A DNA stretch of 64,000 nt from JAAZAI01 sp050942875 (GTDB lineage: Bacteria; Verrucomicrobiota; Kiritimatiellia; RFP12; UBA3636): assembly GCA_050942875.1 (NCBI GenBank), contig JBMNOD010000010.1:1-64000 (forward strand), written 5' to 3'. This document shows, in pieces, positions 52,111 through 60,453 of this stretch; the stretch's first letter is position 1; each line of letters starts with the position of its first letter. The notes beneath the pieces are model-generated. The model searched no databases. It saw only the letters and a list, made by a program, of their open reading frames with translations, and was not told the origin of the DNA. A program made the position numbers and the translations under genes.

Positions 52111-54072
52111 ATGAAGACTGACTCTCCTTTTGACATCATCGTCGTCGGTGGCGGACACGCGGGCTGCGAAGCCGCTCTGGCCGCTGCGAGAAGCGGGGCT
52201 AAAACCTTGCTTGTCTCGCTCGACGCGCGTGCGCTTGCTTCGATGCCGTGCAACCCCTCCATTGGCGCGATCGCAAAATCACACCTTGTCTTTGAACTCG
52301 ACGCCCTCGGCGGCGAAATGGCGCGTTGTGCAGACCTTTCCGGGCTCCAATTCCGGGTTCTCAACACTCGCCGCGGCGCAGCCGTCCGAGCGAATCGAGT
52401 CCAGTGCGACAAGTACGTCTATTCCGCCAGAATGACCGCCATTCTTCAAAACACGCCGAATCTAATCCTTCTTGAGGACGAAGTCGTGGCACTAGACCTC
52501 GACAGGGACGTTGTCCGCGGGGTGAAAACACTCAAAACCGGTGCAATAGAATCCCGTTCGGTCGTTATTACCTCAGGCACCTTCTTGCGCGGCACCATCC
52601 ACATTGGACACGAAACAACGCCGGGCGGAGGCGATGGCCACCCTCCCGCAAATGCGCTGGCGGACCAACTCAGAGGGTTGAAACTCAACGTTGAGAGGCT
52701 TAAAACAGGGACTCCGCCACGTCTTGAACCCCACAGTATTGACACGAAGGCAATGGCTTTCCAAGCAGGGGACATACCGCCCCCACTCTTCTCCTGGAAG
52801 GCAAAACAACACCAAAAAGGTGAAAAATTGTTCCACGTGGAACAATTTTCAAGAAAAAACACCCGAAACAAACCACTTTTTTGGGGTGGAGACGAGGTTT
52901 TTAACTCTCAAAAGCTGGATAGCCGAGTGTTCCACGTGGAACATTTCGAGCCTTGCTGGGTTTCTGGGTCCGCTCAACACCCTTGTTTCCTGACCCAAAC
53001 GACGGCGGAAACCCACGCCATTGTCCGGGAAAACCTAGGTGAATCGGCACTTTATGGCGGCGACATTGTCGGAACGGGCGCACGGTACTGTCCTTCTTTG
53101 GAAGACAAGGTGGTCAAGTTTCCCGACAAGGAGAGCCACCATGTCTTCATTGAGCCGGAATCCGCCGACGAAGCGTTGAACCTTGCCTATCCCAACGGTC
53201 TTTCCTGCAGCCTGCCGCGTGATGTCCAGCTGCGCATGGTGCATTCGGTTCCAGGTCTTGAGAACGCGATCTTTCGCTCCTATGCCTACGCAATCGAATA
53301 CGACTTCTACGATCCGCGTGATTTGCATGTCTCTTTGGAATCGAAGCGAGTCCATGGTCTTTTCTTTGCCGGGCAAGTCAACGGTACAACGGGGTATGAA
53401 GAAGCCGCCGCGCAAGGTTTCGTCGCGGGCGTCAATGCCGCAAGATGGTTGAAAGACGAACCGCCGCTTGTTTTTTCTCGTGACGAGGCTTACATCGGCG
53501 TGATGATTGACGACCTGGTGACGAAGGGGACGAACGAGCCTTACCGAATGTTCACCTCCCGCGCCGAGCGTCGGCTTCTGCTTCGGCAGGACAACGCACG
53601 ATACCGCTTGCTTCACCATGCGCAGAATATCGGGATAGCCGACTCGGAATTCATCGACGAAACAAAGTCGTTTCAAGCCATCATTGCCGAGGAGGTCGAG
53701 CGCCTTGATCGAGAGCGTTTCCGCGGCGATCCGCTGGCGACCCATCTTTGCCGTCCTGAAAACAGCTACGTTTTGCTCCCAGGAGCGAAACTGTTGCCCC
53801 CTGAAGTCGTTGCCGAGATTGAATATACCATTCGCTATCGGATCTACATCGAACAGGAAGAACGAATGGCATCGGAGGCGAGACGGCAAGAACGCATGAT
53901 CATCCCGGATTGGATCGACTACATGGCCTTGTCGAACATCCGCTACGAAGCCCGTGAAAAACTGACGAGGATACGCCCCTCGAACCTCGGGATGGCTGCG
54001 CGAATTCCAGGCGTCAACCCAGCCGACATTGCCATGCTGGCTGTGGCAATCAAGCGAGGCGAAGCCCATTAA
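52111..54072 (+). CDS. mnmG: tRNA uridine 5-carboxymethylaminomethyl modification enzyme MnmG (GidA)
   Basis: About 653 aa. The start at 52111 follows the promoter and sits just before the FAD motif DIIVVGGGHAGCEAALAAAR. Family motifs follow: MPCNPSIGAIAKSHLVFELD, LNTRRGAAVRANRVQCDK, FLRGTIHIG, RLKTGTPPRL, RYCPSLEDKVVKF, GLFFAGQVNGTTGYEEAAAQ, FTSRAERRLLLRQDNARYRL and IPGVNPADIAML. With MnmE it modifies the wobble uridine of several tRNAs. Odd feature: between PPPLFSW and HPCFLTQTTAETHAIV there is an extra segment of about 45 residues (near 228-275). It contains LFHVEQF and VFHVEHF, the translation of two parS-like palindromes. It is next to the probable origin region and dnaN, as mnmG is in many bacteria. 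Confidence 0.95.
   Translation: MKTDSPFDIIVVGGGHAGCEAALAAARSGAKTLLVSLDARALASMPCNPSIGAIAKSHLVFELDALGGEMARCADLSGLQFRVLNTRRGAAVRANRVQCDKYVYSARMTAILQNTPNLILLEDEVVALDLDRDVVRGVKTLKTGAIESRSVVITSGTFLRGTIHIGHETTPGGGDGHPPANALADQLRGLKLNVERLKTGTPPRLEPHSIDTKAMAFQAGDIPPPLFSWKAKQHQKGEKLFHVEQFSRKNTRNKPLFWGGDEVFNSQKLDSRVFHVEHFEPCWVSGSAQHPCFLTQTTAETHAIVRENLGESALYGGDIVGTGARYCPSLEDKVVKFPDKESHHVFIEPESADEALNLAYPNGLSCSLPRDVQLRMVHSVPGLENAIFRSYAYAIEYDFYDPRDLHVSLESKRVHGLFFAGQVNGTTGYEEAAAQGFVAGVNAARWLKDEPPLVFSRDEAYIGVMIDDLVTKGTNEPYRMFTSRAERRLLLRQDNARYRLLHHAQNIGIADSEFIDETKSFQAIIAEEVERLDRERFRGDPLATHLCRPENSYVLLPGAKLLPPEVVAEIEYTIRYRIYIEQEERMASEARRQERMIIPDWIDYMALSNIRYEAREKLTRIRPSNLGMAARIPGVNPADIAMLAVAIKRGEAH
52824..52849. 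promoter_or_regulatory. parS-like site 1, inside mnmG
   Basis: The 16-bp TGTTCCACGTGGAACA (52829-52844) is extended to a perfect 26-bp palindrome. It is close to the ParB-binding parS consensus TGTTTCACGTGAAACA and equal to the form reported for Myxococcus-type parS. It lies in the extra in-frame segment of mnmG. Confidence 0.8.
52928..52943. promoter_or_regulatory. parS-like site 2, inside mnmG
   Basis: An exact second TGTTCCACGTGGAACA, 99 bases from the first (start to start), a multiple of three. Both sites therefore read as FHVE in the MnmG frame. Confidence 0.8.
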
Positions 54073-54255
54073 ATTATCAACATCTTTTTGCCTTGGCTGT
54101 TGATAACCTTCCAATGTTGATACCCTTTAGAAATACAATCAAAAAAAATTACCCAATATGCCACACAGTTGGCGATTTTTGCGGCATAATCGCCGATTTT
54201 AGACGACAGAAAAAATCAGTTTATTAAAATTTTATTTATAGGTTATCAACAAATG
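54073..54255. other. Candidate replication origin (oriC) segment
   Basis: An AT-rich stretch directly after mnmG. TTATCAACA occurs at 54074-54082 and 54243-54251 and, inverted, at 54098-54106, with a one-base variant at 54115-54123. These differ by one base from the DnaA box TTATCCACA. The part around 54200-54240 (tttattaaaattttatttat) is a likely unwinding element. Adjacent mnmG with parS sites and downstream dnaN support an origin. Box function is inferred. Confidence 0.6.
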
Positions 54256-54379
54256 AGACGCCAGTCGCTCGTGGCTAGCATTAGTGACATGTGTAAGTGA
54301 AACTGTTGCAGAAACTTTGCCGAGTCAGTAGCATGCTTACGAGTTTTTTTCACTGAACGTAGTAATCGGCCAGCCGCAG

Positions 54380-54800
54380 AGGTGGTTTCCTTCTTCCTCA
54401 GCTCCTGCGGTCTTTGCGTGAAACTCCATCGCGCCAAGCTCGCCAGGGATGCCAAGAGCCACTTTCCGTGTTCCGCATGATTCGCAAAATCGACATCATC
54501 GAATCCCGTTCACAATATGATGCGTTCGTTGTTTCGTGAACGGGTACCGCTGCGCTGTATACGGGTACGTGAACGGCCGAAGGGCAGATGGTGCGCGAAC
54601 CAGTCGCCACGCAGACGAAGCGCACCGCGCCGGGGCGCGGACGAATGGACGCAGGCGGTGGGTCTCAGACGGCGATACGCAGCGTGGACGCCGCGTCCAC
54701 GGGCTTGCGAACAACCACGCCGGGACGGCGGGTTCCAGCGTTTCGGCGTTTCGTTCGCTGGCCGGGGCCGGGGCGGTCTCGTACCCGTTCGCGTGTCATC
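54380..54800. repeat. Dispersed repeats between oriC candidate and dnaN
   Basis: The ctttgcgtgaaa...gctcgccagg segment (54410-54460) recurs at 44940. The gtgaacgggtac / gggtacgtgaacgg segment (54535-54575) and gacgccgcgtcc (54685) recur in the islands at 34100 and 43840. Long chance frames cross this stretch without ribosome sites or family resemblance. Confidence 0.65.
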
Positions 54801-55444
54801 TTGCGTGCATGATCCGGCAAAATCGACGTCATCGACGAAACCGACGTCATCGACACCCTCGAATCCCCGCTGCTGAAGCCCAAGCAAATGGAAATGCAAA
54901 GCCTAACGCTGCAAAGGACGGGGAACACCCGCGAACCCCCTTTGTGGAATCGGCGACAAAAAGGAAGCGGGAAAAAGCCGCGACGAGTCGCACGAAACTT
55001 GAGTCAAGACGGAAGAATGCAAGATACGTCCAAGATCAATCGACAACCACGCGAAGACCATACGGGCAAACAGCAACTCTGTATTGACAAAGCTCTGAAA
55101 AAACGGCATCATTTCTGCAACTAGGAGCGATTGTTTCCTGGCCTTGTCTTCATCACCTTCAACCCCCTCTTGATTTCTTGTTCACAACCTGACGGCAACC
55201 TTTGACAACTTGTTCATTTCTCAGCCCCCTGTTCACAAGTCCCGACTTCTCTACACATTCCCGAACAATCCGCCTTCAAGTTGTAAACTGAGTCATCTTA
55301 CCACCAACCAACAACTTAATCCACTTTTGAACACTCCATCCCCCTCACTACTACCTCTACTTTCATTTTTATTTAAAAGATAGAAAGTAGTTCTGGCTGT
55401 CAACAAAGCCAGTGGGTTCGAGGCAAAACGAAAACGGAACCGTC
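54801..55444. other. Gene-free stretch upstream of dnaN
   Basis: The part 55140-55400 is pyrimidine-rich and AT-richer on this strand, with TTGTTCACA (55178-55186) and CTGTTCACA (55229-55237), looser DnaA-box-like sequences. Just before dnaN is an A/T stretch (tttcatttttatttaaaaga). It may be part of a bipartite origin or the dnaN leader. A 78-codon frame at 54888-55124 has no support as a gene. Confidence 0.45.
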
Positions 55445-56539
55445 ATGAAATTCAAAGTCCCCAAGTCGAAGTTGTTCGAGGCATTGTCCTTGGTTCAGAA
55501 CATTGTTGGAAGCCGGTCGGCGCTTCCCGTGCTTTCCAACGTGCTGATCTCAGCGGAGGAAGGCGCGCTTGTCTTGACGACGACGGACATCGACATCACG
55601 ATGCGCTGCCGTTGCGAGGCGGACGTCGAACGCCCCGGCAAGATCACGCTTCCCGTGAAGAAGCTGGCGAGCATCGTCCGGGAGCTTGACGAGGGCATCG
55701 TGTCGTTCGGGGTCGAGGAAGACAGCGACATCGTGCATATGCGCTGCAGCTCCTACAAGTCGAAGATGAACGGCCTTCCGGCCCGCGAATTTCCGCCGCC
55801 ACCGACGACCGAGGACGGCATCGCCTACCAGATCGACCAGGGCAAGTTCCGCGACATGCTTCGCAAGACGTACTATGCCACGGCGATGGACGACACCCGG
55901 CCGGTGCTGACCGGCATTCTGATGAGCTTCGCCGACGGCAAGCTGACTTGCGTGGCAACGGATGGGCGCCGCCTTGCGCTTTACGAGCACGAAGTCGATT
56001 TCCCGGCGGAGAACGCCCGCGACGTGGTGCTGCCGTTGCGCGCCGCCACCGAGCTCATTCGCTCGCTTTCCGACAGCGACGACCTGACGATCACGATCAA
56101 GGACAAGCAGCTCATTTTCGAGTTCGGCGAAATCTTCTTCGCCTGCAAGGTGCTTTCCGGCATCTATCCCAACTACAAGCAGGTCGTCTTCGACCGTTGC
56201 GACAACGTCATCTCCGTCAACCGCGAGGAGCTTCTGGCGGTCCTCCGCCGCATCAACGCCTCGGCGACCAACGCGACCAACGCGATGCGGCTGACCTTTG
56301 AGAACAACATTCTCACCATTGCCGTGAGCGCTCCCGAAGTCGGCGAAGCTACGGACACCGTCGCCATCAAGTATTCTGGCGAGCCCATCAGCGTGATCTT
56401 CAATCCTGAATTCATGATGGACCCGCTCAAGAACCTCAGCAGCGACGAAATCCAGATCGAGCTGAACAATTCGTCAAGCCCCGGCCTGATCAAGAGCGAC
56501 ATTCCGTTTCTCTACGTGATCATGCCCCTCCGCGTCTAA
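55445..56539 (+). CDS. dnaN: DNA polymerase III beta subunit (sliding clamp)
   Basis: About 364 aa from the ATG at 55445 (MKFKVPKSKLFEAL), with CGGAA upstream; an ATG at 55412 adds 11 unlikely residues. Clamp hallmarks are SALPVLSNVLISAEEGALVL, TTTDIDITMRC, ITLPVKKLASIVREL, the TRPVLTGILMSF core, LTCVATDGRRLALYE, and the C-terminal FLYVIMPLRV, family end Y.IMP.R. It forms a dimeric ring that holds polymerase III on DNA. It normally sits next to dnaA or the origin; here no dnaA is within the window. The S1-domain gene follows after 28 bases. Confidence 0.96.
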   Translation: MKFKVPKSKLFEALSLVQNIVGSRSALPVLSNVLISAEEGALVLTTTDIDITMRCRCEADVERPGKITLPVKKLASIVRELDEGIVSFGVEEDSDIVHMRCSSYKSKMNGLPAREFPPPPTTEDGIAYQIDQGKFRDMLRKTYYATAMDDTRPVLTGILMSFADGKLTCVATDGRRLALYEHEVDFPAENARDVVLPLRAATELIRSLSDSDDLTITIKDKQLIFEFGEIFFACKVLSGIYPNYKQVVFDRCDNVISVNREELLAVLRRINASATNATNAMRLTFENNILTIAVSAPEVGEATDTVAIKYSGEPISVIFNPEFMMDPLKNLSSDEIQIELNNSSSPGLIKSDIPFLYVIMPLRV

Positions 56540-56567
56540 TCGAGATCGAAGCAGCAGGATTCGCAAC

Positions 56568-58016
56568 ATGATTGAACCGAAGCGAACCCGCTCGGCGAGC
56601 ATGGCCGAGCTGATGGATGAAATTGACGCGCAGATGGCCACGATGCGTCGGGGGTTCGACCCTGGCGAAAAAATCGTCGGCACCGTTCTTTCCGTGGGCG
56701 CCGAGACGATCGTCGTGGACATCAATTCCCAAATGCAGGGGTTGATCGACCGCTCGCAGTGGAAGGAAGGCGAGTTGTTGCCTTCCGAAGGCGATGTCAT
56801 CGACGTTTACTTCGTCGAGGTTCGCGACGGTGCCGCCCGCCTCTCGCTGGGCACGGGGGCGGCGACCGACCAGTCGATCATGCAGGCGTTCCAAGCGCAG
56901 CTTCCGATCGAAGGCAAGATCGAAAAGGAAGTCAACGGCGGCTACGAAGTCCGCGTGAGCGGCCATCGCGCCTTCTGCCCTTTCTCACAGGTGGGGCTGG
57001 CTCGCAAGGCCGACGCCGAGGAAAGCCCGATCGGCCAGACGCTCAACTTTCTCGTCATCGAATACGATCCCGACGAGCGCACGCTCGTCGTGAGCCACCG
57101 CGCCCTGTTGGATCGGGAGCGCGCCGAGAAGCGCGAAGCCCTCAAGGCGGAGCTTCACGAAGGGATGGTTCGCGACGGCGTCGTCACGAACATCATGCCG
57201 TTTGGCGTGTTCGTGGACATCGGCGGGGTGGAGGGCCTCATTCCCTTGCGCGAGATTTCGTGGGATCGCACGGTCAAGCCCGAGGACATCCTTCACATCG
57301 GCCAGGCCATCCGCGTGGCGATTCTCTCCCTGGATTGGGAGGCGGATCGCTTTTCCTTCAGCTTGCGCGACACGGTGCCCGATCCCTGGCATGATTTCGC
57401 CGGGGCGCTGGGCCCTGGCAGCTACGTCACCGGCACGGTTGTCAAGCTCATGCCGTTCGGGGCGTTCGTTTCCCTTGCCCCCGGGGTGGAAGGCTTGGTG
57501 CCGGTTTCGCGGCTTGGGGCGGGGCGGCGCATCGGGCATCCGCGCGGATGTGTGTCCGAGGGCGACGCGCTCGACCTCCAAGTCGAGACGATCGACCACG
57601 GAACCAAGAAGATGTCGCTCAAGGTCGTGGACAAGCGCGTCCGCGACATGCAGCCCGGCTTGATCGCCATCGGCGCCCAGTTGAAGGGCCTCGTCGAAGG
57701 CATTCGCGAATTCGGCGTTTTCGTCCGTCTTTCCGAAGACAAGACGGGATTGCTCCACATTGGCGAATGCGACATTGAAAAGGGCGGCAGCCCGACGGCG
57801 AAGCTCGAGACAAAATTTCCGCTCGGCAGCATGATCGACGTGGTGGTCAAGGCGCTCGATGGCGAGCGCATTTCCCTGACGCTTCCCTCCAAGGCCGAGG
57901 CGCCCCAGGAAGATGCGACGGACGTCGCCGCGTTGATGCGGGCCGCCAGCGAGAATGCGCAAGGCGCCTCGATCTCCTCGATCGGCAGCATGCTCGACGA
58001 TTTGTTCAAGAGCTAG
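56568..58016 (+). CDS. rpsA: Multi-S1-domain RNA-binding protein (ribosomal protein S1-like)
   Basis: A 482-aa protein with five S1-like OB domains at about 34-95, 112-180, 198-268, 286-358 and 374-445. Clear units are GVVTNIMPFGVFVDIGGVEG then LIPLREIS, VTGTVVKLMPFGAFVSLAPG then VEGLVPVSRL, and LKGLVEGIREFGVFVRLSED then KTGLLHIGE. The first two are divergent, as in S1. Ribosomal S1 brings mRNA to the 30S subunit; its usual length is 400-560 aa. The acidic C-terminal tail ends SIGSMLDDLFKS. It lies between dnaN and a membrane protein. A different S1-domain regulator is possible. Confidence 0.85.
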   Translation: MIEPKRTRSASMAELMDEIDAQMATMRRGFDPGEKIVGTVLSVGAETIVVDINSQMQGLIDRSQWKEGELLPSEGDVIDVYFVEVRDGAARLSLGTGAATDQSIMQAFQAQLPIEGKIEKEVNGGYEVRVSGHRAFCPFSQVGLARKADAEESPIGQTLNFLVIEYDPDERTLVVSHRALLDRERAEKREALKAELHEGMVRDGVVTNIMPFGVFVDIGGVEGLIPLREISWDRTVKPEDILHIGQAIRVAILSLDWEADRFSFSLRDTVPDPWHDFAGALGPGSYVTGTVVKLMPFGAFVSLAPGVEGLVPVSRLGAGRRIGHPRGCVSEGDALDLQVETIDHGTKKMSLKVVDKRVRDMQPGLIAIGAQLKGLVEGIREFGVFVRLSEDKTGLLHIGECDIEKGGSPTAKLETKFPLGSMIDVVVKALDGERISLTLPSKAEAPQEDATDVAALMRAASENAQGASISSIGSMLDDLFKS

Positions 58017-58056
58017 CGCCGGCTGTTTCAAATCCTTTCGTTTCCGTGATTTTTGC

Positions 58057-59169
58057 ATGACCAAGTATGCGATTCAGGTTCTCGTTGCCGCCGTCGTTTT
58101 AGCGGCTGTCGTTTGGTTTGGACTTCCCAAGCTGAAATCGAGTCATCCCGAACAGTATTCCAAGTTAGCTGCTTGGGTTGTCGATGGCGAAGCGCCTGCG
58201 AAACTCGCTTCCGGTATTTCCCAAGCTAAAACACAGTTGACCGAGGCGGTGAAGGATATTGGAGACGAACTTGCTGGGACGACAGAGCAAGAAGAATCCG
58301 ATACTGCAGACGAAACGCGGTTGGATGATTCTATATCATCGTCACCGACTGCTTCCTCGGAAATGTCGGATGACGCCCATGAAGGCAACGGAGATGCTGA
58401 AACCATAGGGACACCAAATGCCGTTGCCCCCGCCGCATCGGAGAGCGCCGCGCTTGCCTCCGAAGTCGAGTCCGAGCCGCAAGAACCCGCCCCGGGCGCC
58501 GTGCTCAATCCGGATCCCGGCTACAACTGGGGCATCGTGGTGACCAATTCCTTTTTCTACGACGCGCAGATGAAGCCCCAGGGCATCATGCTCGGCGGCA
58601 CGGTCGTCGCCCGGAAGAGCTCGCGCCTTCTGCCCGACGGGAACGTGGCGGAGTGCTGCTATCTGAAGGAAGGCCGCCAGTGGGTGTACGAGACGGTTCA
58701 CATCTACGAAGCCGATCTCGTGTTGTTTGACATGCCTTACGAAAAGGCCGACCCCGCGCAGCGTGATTTGCTCGTGGAGTATTGCCAGCTTTATGGCCGC
58801 TACGAAGCTGCAAAGGCCAAGCTCTACAAAGACATCGCCAAGCGCAATCCATATTTGGCTGATCATCAAGAAACAGCGCAGTCATATCGGGAATTTTTGG
58901 CGCGTGCCAAGACCTTGCACGAAGAGCACGAGGCCGTGACGGGCCCTCGGCGCAGCGCGATCCAAGATGAGCTTCGTAAGATGAAGGGTCAGGAACAGGA
59001 TGTCAAGCGGCGCTACGAGGAAGCCAAGGCTCGATATGACGCCTGGAAGCGGGAGAATGTGACTGCCCCGGCGGAGACCGGCCGCCTCAAGACGCCTGAC
59101 ATGCAGTCTCTTGAAAATCAGATGAAAGCCCTGCGTCCCGCCGTCCAGGAGATCGTGCCGGGACTCTGA
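58057..59169 (+). CDS. Membrane-anchored coiled-coil protein of unknown function
   Basis: About 370 aa from the ATG at 58057, which begins just before a single transmembrane helix (residues 3-23, YAIQVLVAAVVLAAVVWFGL). An acidic, Ser/Ala-rich low-complexity linker (about 75-150) follows. A central domain begins near NPDPGYNWGIVVTNSFFYDA and contains GGTVVARKSSRLLPDGNVAE and WVYETVHIYEADLVLFDM, perhaps an SH3-like barrel. A coiled coil (about 235-340) completes it. No family was recognised. It is 40 bases after the S1 gene and may share its transcript. The upstream overlapping start at 57955 lies in the S1 gene and is rejected. Confidence 0.7.
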   Translation: MTKYAIQVLVAAVVLAAVVWFGLPKLKSSHPEQYSKLAAWVVDGEAPAKLASGISQAKTQLTEAVKDIGDELAGTTEQEESDTADETRLDDSISSSPTASSEMSDDAHEGNGDAETIGTPNAVAPAASESAALASEVESEPQEPAPGAVLNPDPGYNWGIVVTNSFFYDAQMKPQGIMLGGTVVARKSSRLLPDGNVAECCYLKEGRQWVYETVHIYEADLVLFDMPYEKADPAQRDLLVEYCQLYGRYEAAKAKLYKDIAKRNPYLADHQETAQSYREFLARAKTLHEEHEAVTGPRRSAIQDELRKMKGQEQDVKRRYEEAKARYDAWKRENVTAPAETGRLKTPDMQSLENQMKALRPAVQEIVPGL

Positions 59170-59170
59170 T

Positions 59171-59209
59171 TGCAATCCGCCGGTCGCCGTGGGCGATCGG
59201 CGGATTGCA
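59171..59209 (+). terminator. Long hairpin terminator
   Basis: An 18-bp stem (59171-59188 with 59192-59209, one G-U pair) and a three-base loop, starting two bases after the stop codon of the coiled-coil gene. No T-tract follows. Confidence 0.65.
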
Positions 59210-59219
59210 GTGAGCAGAG

Positions 59220-59300
59220 CGTGGAGAGAAGTGAGGAGTGTTGGCTGGGGACGCCCCAGACCCCGTTTTGCCTGAAGCCGTTTTGCCTGAATGCAAAACG
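59220..59300. repeat. Copy of the CTGGGGACGCCCCAG repeat
   Basis: gtgaggagtgttgg then CTGGGGACGCCCCAGACCCC (59239-59258), as in the tandem array at 16662, followed by a doubled gttttgcctga segment. No gene is present. Confidence 0.7.
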
Positions 59301-59303
59301 TCA

Positions 59304-59332
59304 TTGACGGCGGCGGGGTGGGGTGGTAAGAT
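59304..59332 (+). promoter_or_regulatory. Sigma70-like promoter of the aldolase gene
   Basis: TTGACG, 17 bases, TAAGAT, about 92 bases before the start codon at 59425. Confidence 0.65.
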
Positions 59333-59424
59333 ACGCAATCAATGGTTCTCCAAAGACGGCGCCGCTTTCCGCGGGCCGGGAGAACTTGTTTCAACCGCTA
59401 TCAACACCAGGAAAGCGAATCATC

Positions 59425-60384
59425 ATGATCGTTTCAACCAAGCTGCTTTTTGAACATGCCTACGGCAAGTACGCCGTCGGCGCCTACAACATCAACAACG
59501 CCGAGCAAATCATGGGCCTCTTCCGCGGCTGCATCGAAAGCCAGGCTCCGTTCATCGTCCAACTCTCGAAGGGCGCCCGCTCCTATACGGACAAGCGCCT
59601 CCTCGAAGCCATGATCCGCGCGGCGGACGAGATCTTCCCCAAGGCGATCTTCGCGGTCCATCTGGACCATGGCGACGAGGAGACTTGCATGGACTGCATC
59701 GCGAGCGGCTTCTACAGCTCCGTGATGATCGACGCCTCGGCGCACCCGTTCGAGGAGAACGTCGCCATCACGAAGCGCGTCGTCGACGCGGCCCACGCCA
59801 AGGGCGTCGCGGTCGAAGCCGAGCTGGGCAAGCTCGGCGGCGTCGAAGAGCACGTCTCGGTCTCCGAGGCGGACGCGAAGCTGACCGATCCGGACGAGGC
59901 GGTGGAATTCGTCAAGCGTTCGGGCTGCGATTCGCTGGCCTGCGCGATCGGCACGAGCCATGGCGCCTACAAGTTCACCGGCACCCAGGGCCTGCATTTC
60001 AACGTGATTTCCGAGATCGCCAAGCGCCTGCCCCGCTTCCCGCTCGTCATGCACGGGTCGAGCTCGGTGCCGCAGGACGAAGTCGAGCGCATCAACGCCG
60101 CCGGCGGCAAGATCCCCGGCGCCAAGGGCGTGTCCGAGGACGACATCGCCAAGGCCGGCAAGATGGGCGTCACGAAGATCAACATCGACACGGACGGCCG
60201 CCTGGTCTGGTGCCGCGTGCATCGCGAGCACTTCCGCGACCACCCGGAGAACTTCGACCTCCGCCCCGCCGGCAAGGTCTTCATGTCCGAGTACGCGAAC
60301 TACATCGCCGGAAAGAACAAGATCCTCGGCTCCGCCGGCCAGCTCGAGTCGGTGCGCGAGTTCATCAAGAACGCCAAGGGTTGA
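59425..60384 (+). CDS. fba: Class II fructose-bisphosphate aldolase
   Basis: About 319 aa from the ATG at 59425 with AGGAAAG upstream; the earlier ATG at 59323 lies in the promoter. It carries the class II signature FAVHLDHGDEETCMDCIASG then FYSSVMIDAS, EAELGKLGGVEEHVS, CAIGTSHGAYKF, LVMHGSSSVP, KMGVTKINIDTDGRLVW and late PAGKVFMSEYANYI. Zinc is held by the His residues in HLDHGD, GTSHG and VMHGSS. It splits fructose-1,6-bisphosphate in glycolysis. Class II aldolases of this shape can also use tagatose-bisphosphate. The PFOR gene follows, so sugar breakdown and pyruvate oxidation are adjacent. Confidence 0.92.
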   Translation: MIVSTKLLFEHAYGKYAVGAYNINNAEQIMGLFRGCIESQAPFIVQLSKGARSYTDKRLLEAMIRAADEIFPKAIFAVHLDHGDEETCMDCIASGFYSSVMIDASAHPFEENVAITKRVVDAAHAKGVAVEAELGKLGGVEEHVSVSEADAKLTDPDEAVEFVKRSGCDSLACAIGTSHGAYKFTGTQGLHFNVISEIAKRLPRFPLVMHGSSSVPQDEVERINAAGGKIPGAKGVSEDDIAKAGKMGVTKINIDTDGRLVWCRVHREHFRDHPENFDLRPAGKVFMSEYANYIAGKNKILGSAGQLESVREFIKNAKG

Positions 60385-60404
60385 CAATCGAATCGAACCG
60401 ACAC

Positions 60405-60428
60405 GGCCCGGGCCCGAGCGCCCGGGCC
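60405..60428 (+). terminator. GC hairpin between fba and the PFOR gene
   Basis: GGCCCGGGC and GCCCGGGCC pair over nine bases around a six-base loop, 20 bases past the fba stop. No T-tract follows, so it could be a partial terminator or an mRNA-stability element that lowers downstream expression. Confidence 0.5.
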
Positions 60429-60453
60429 TGTCCATCAAAAGAAAAAGGAAGCT

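Noticed and set aside
54888..55124. A 78-codon plus-strand frame near the origin candidate
   Set aside because: It has no ribosome site, no hydrophobic or domain pattern, and overlaps repeat sequence.
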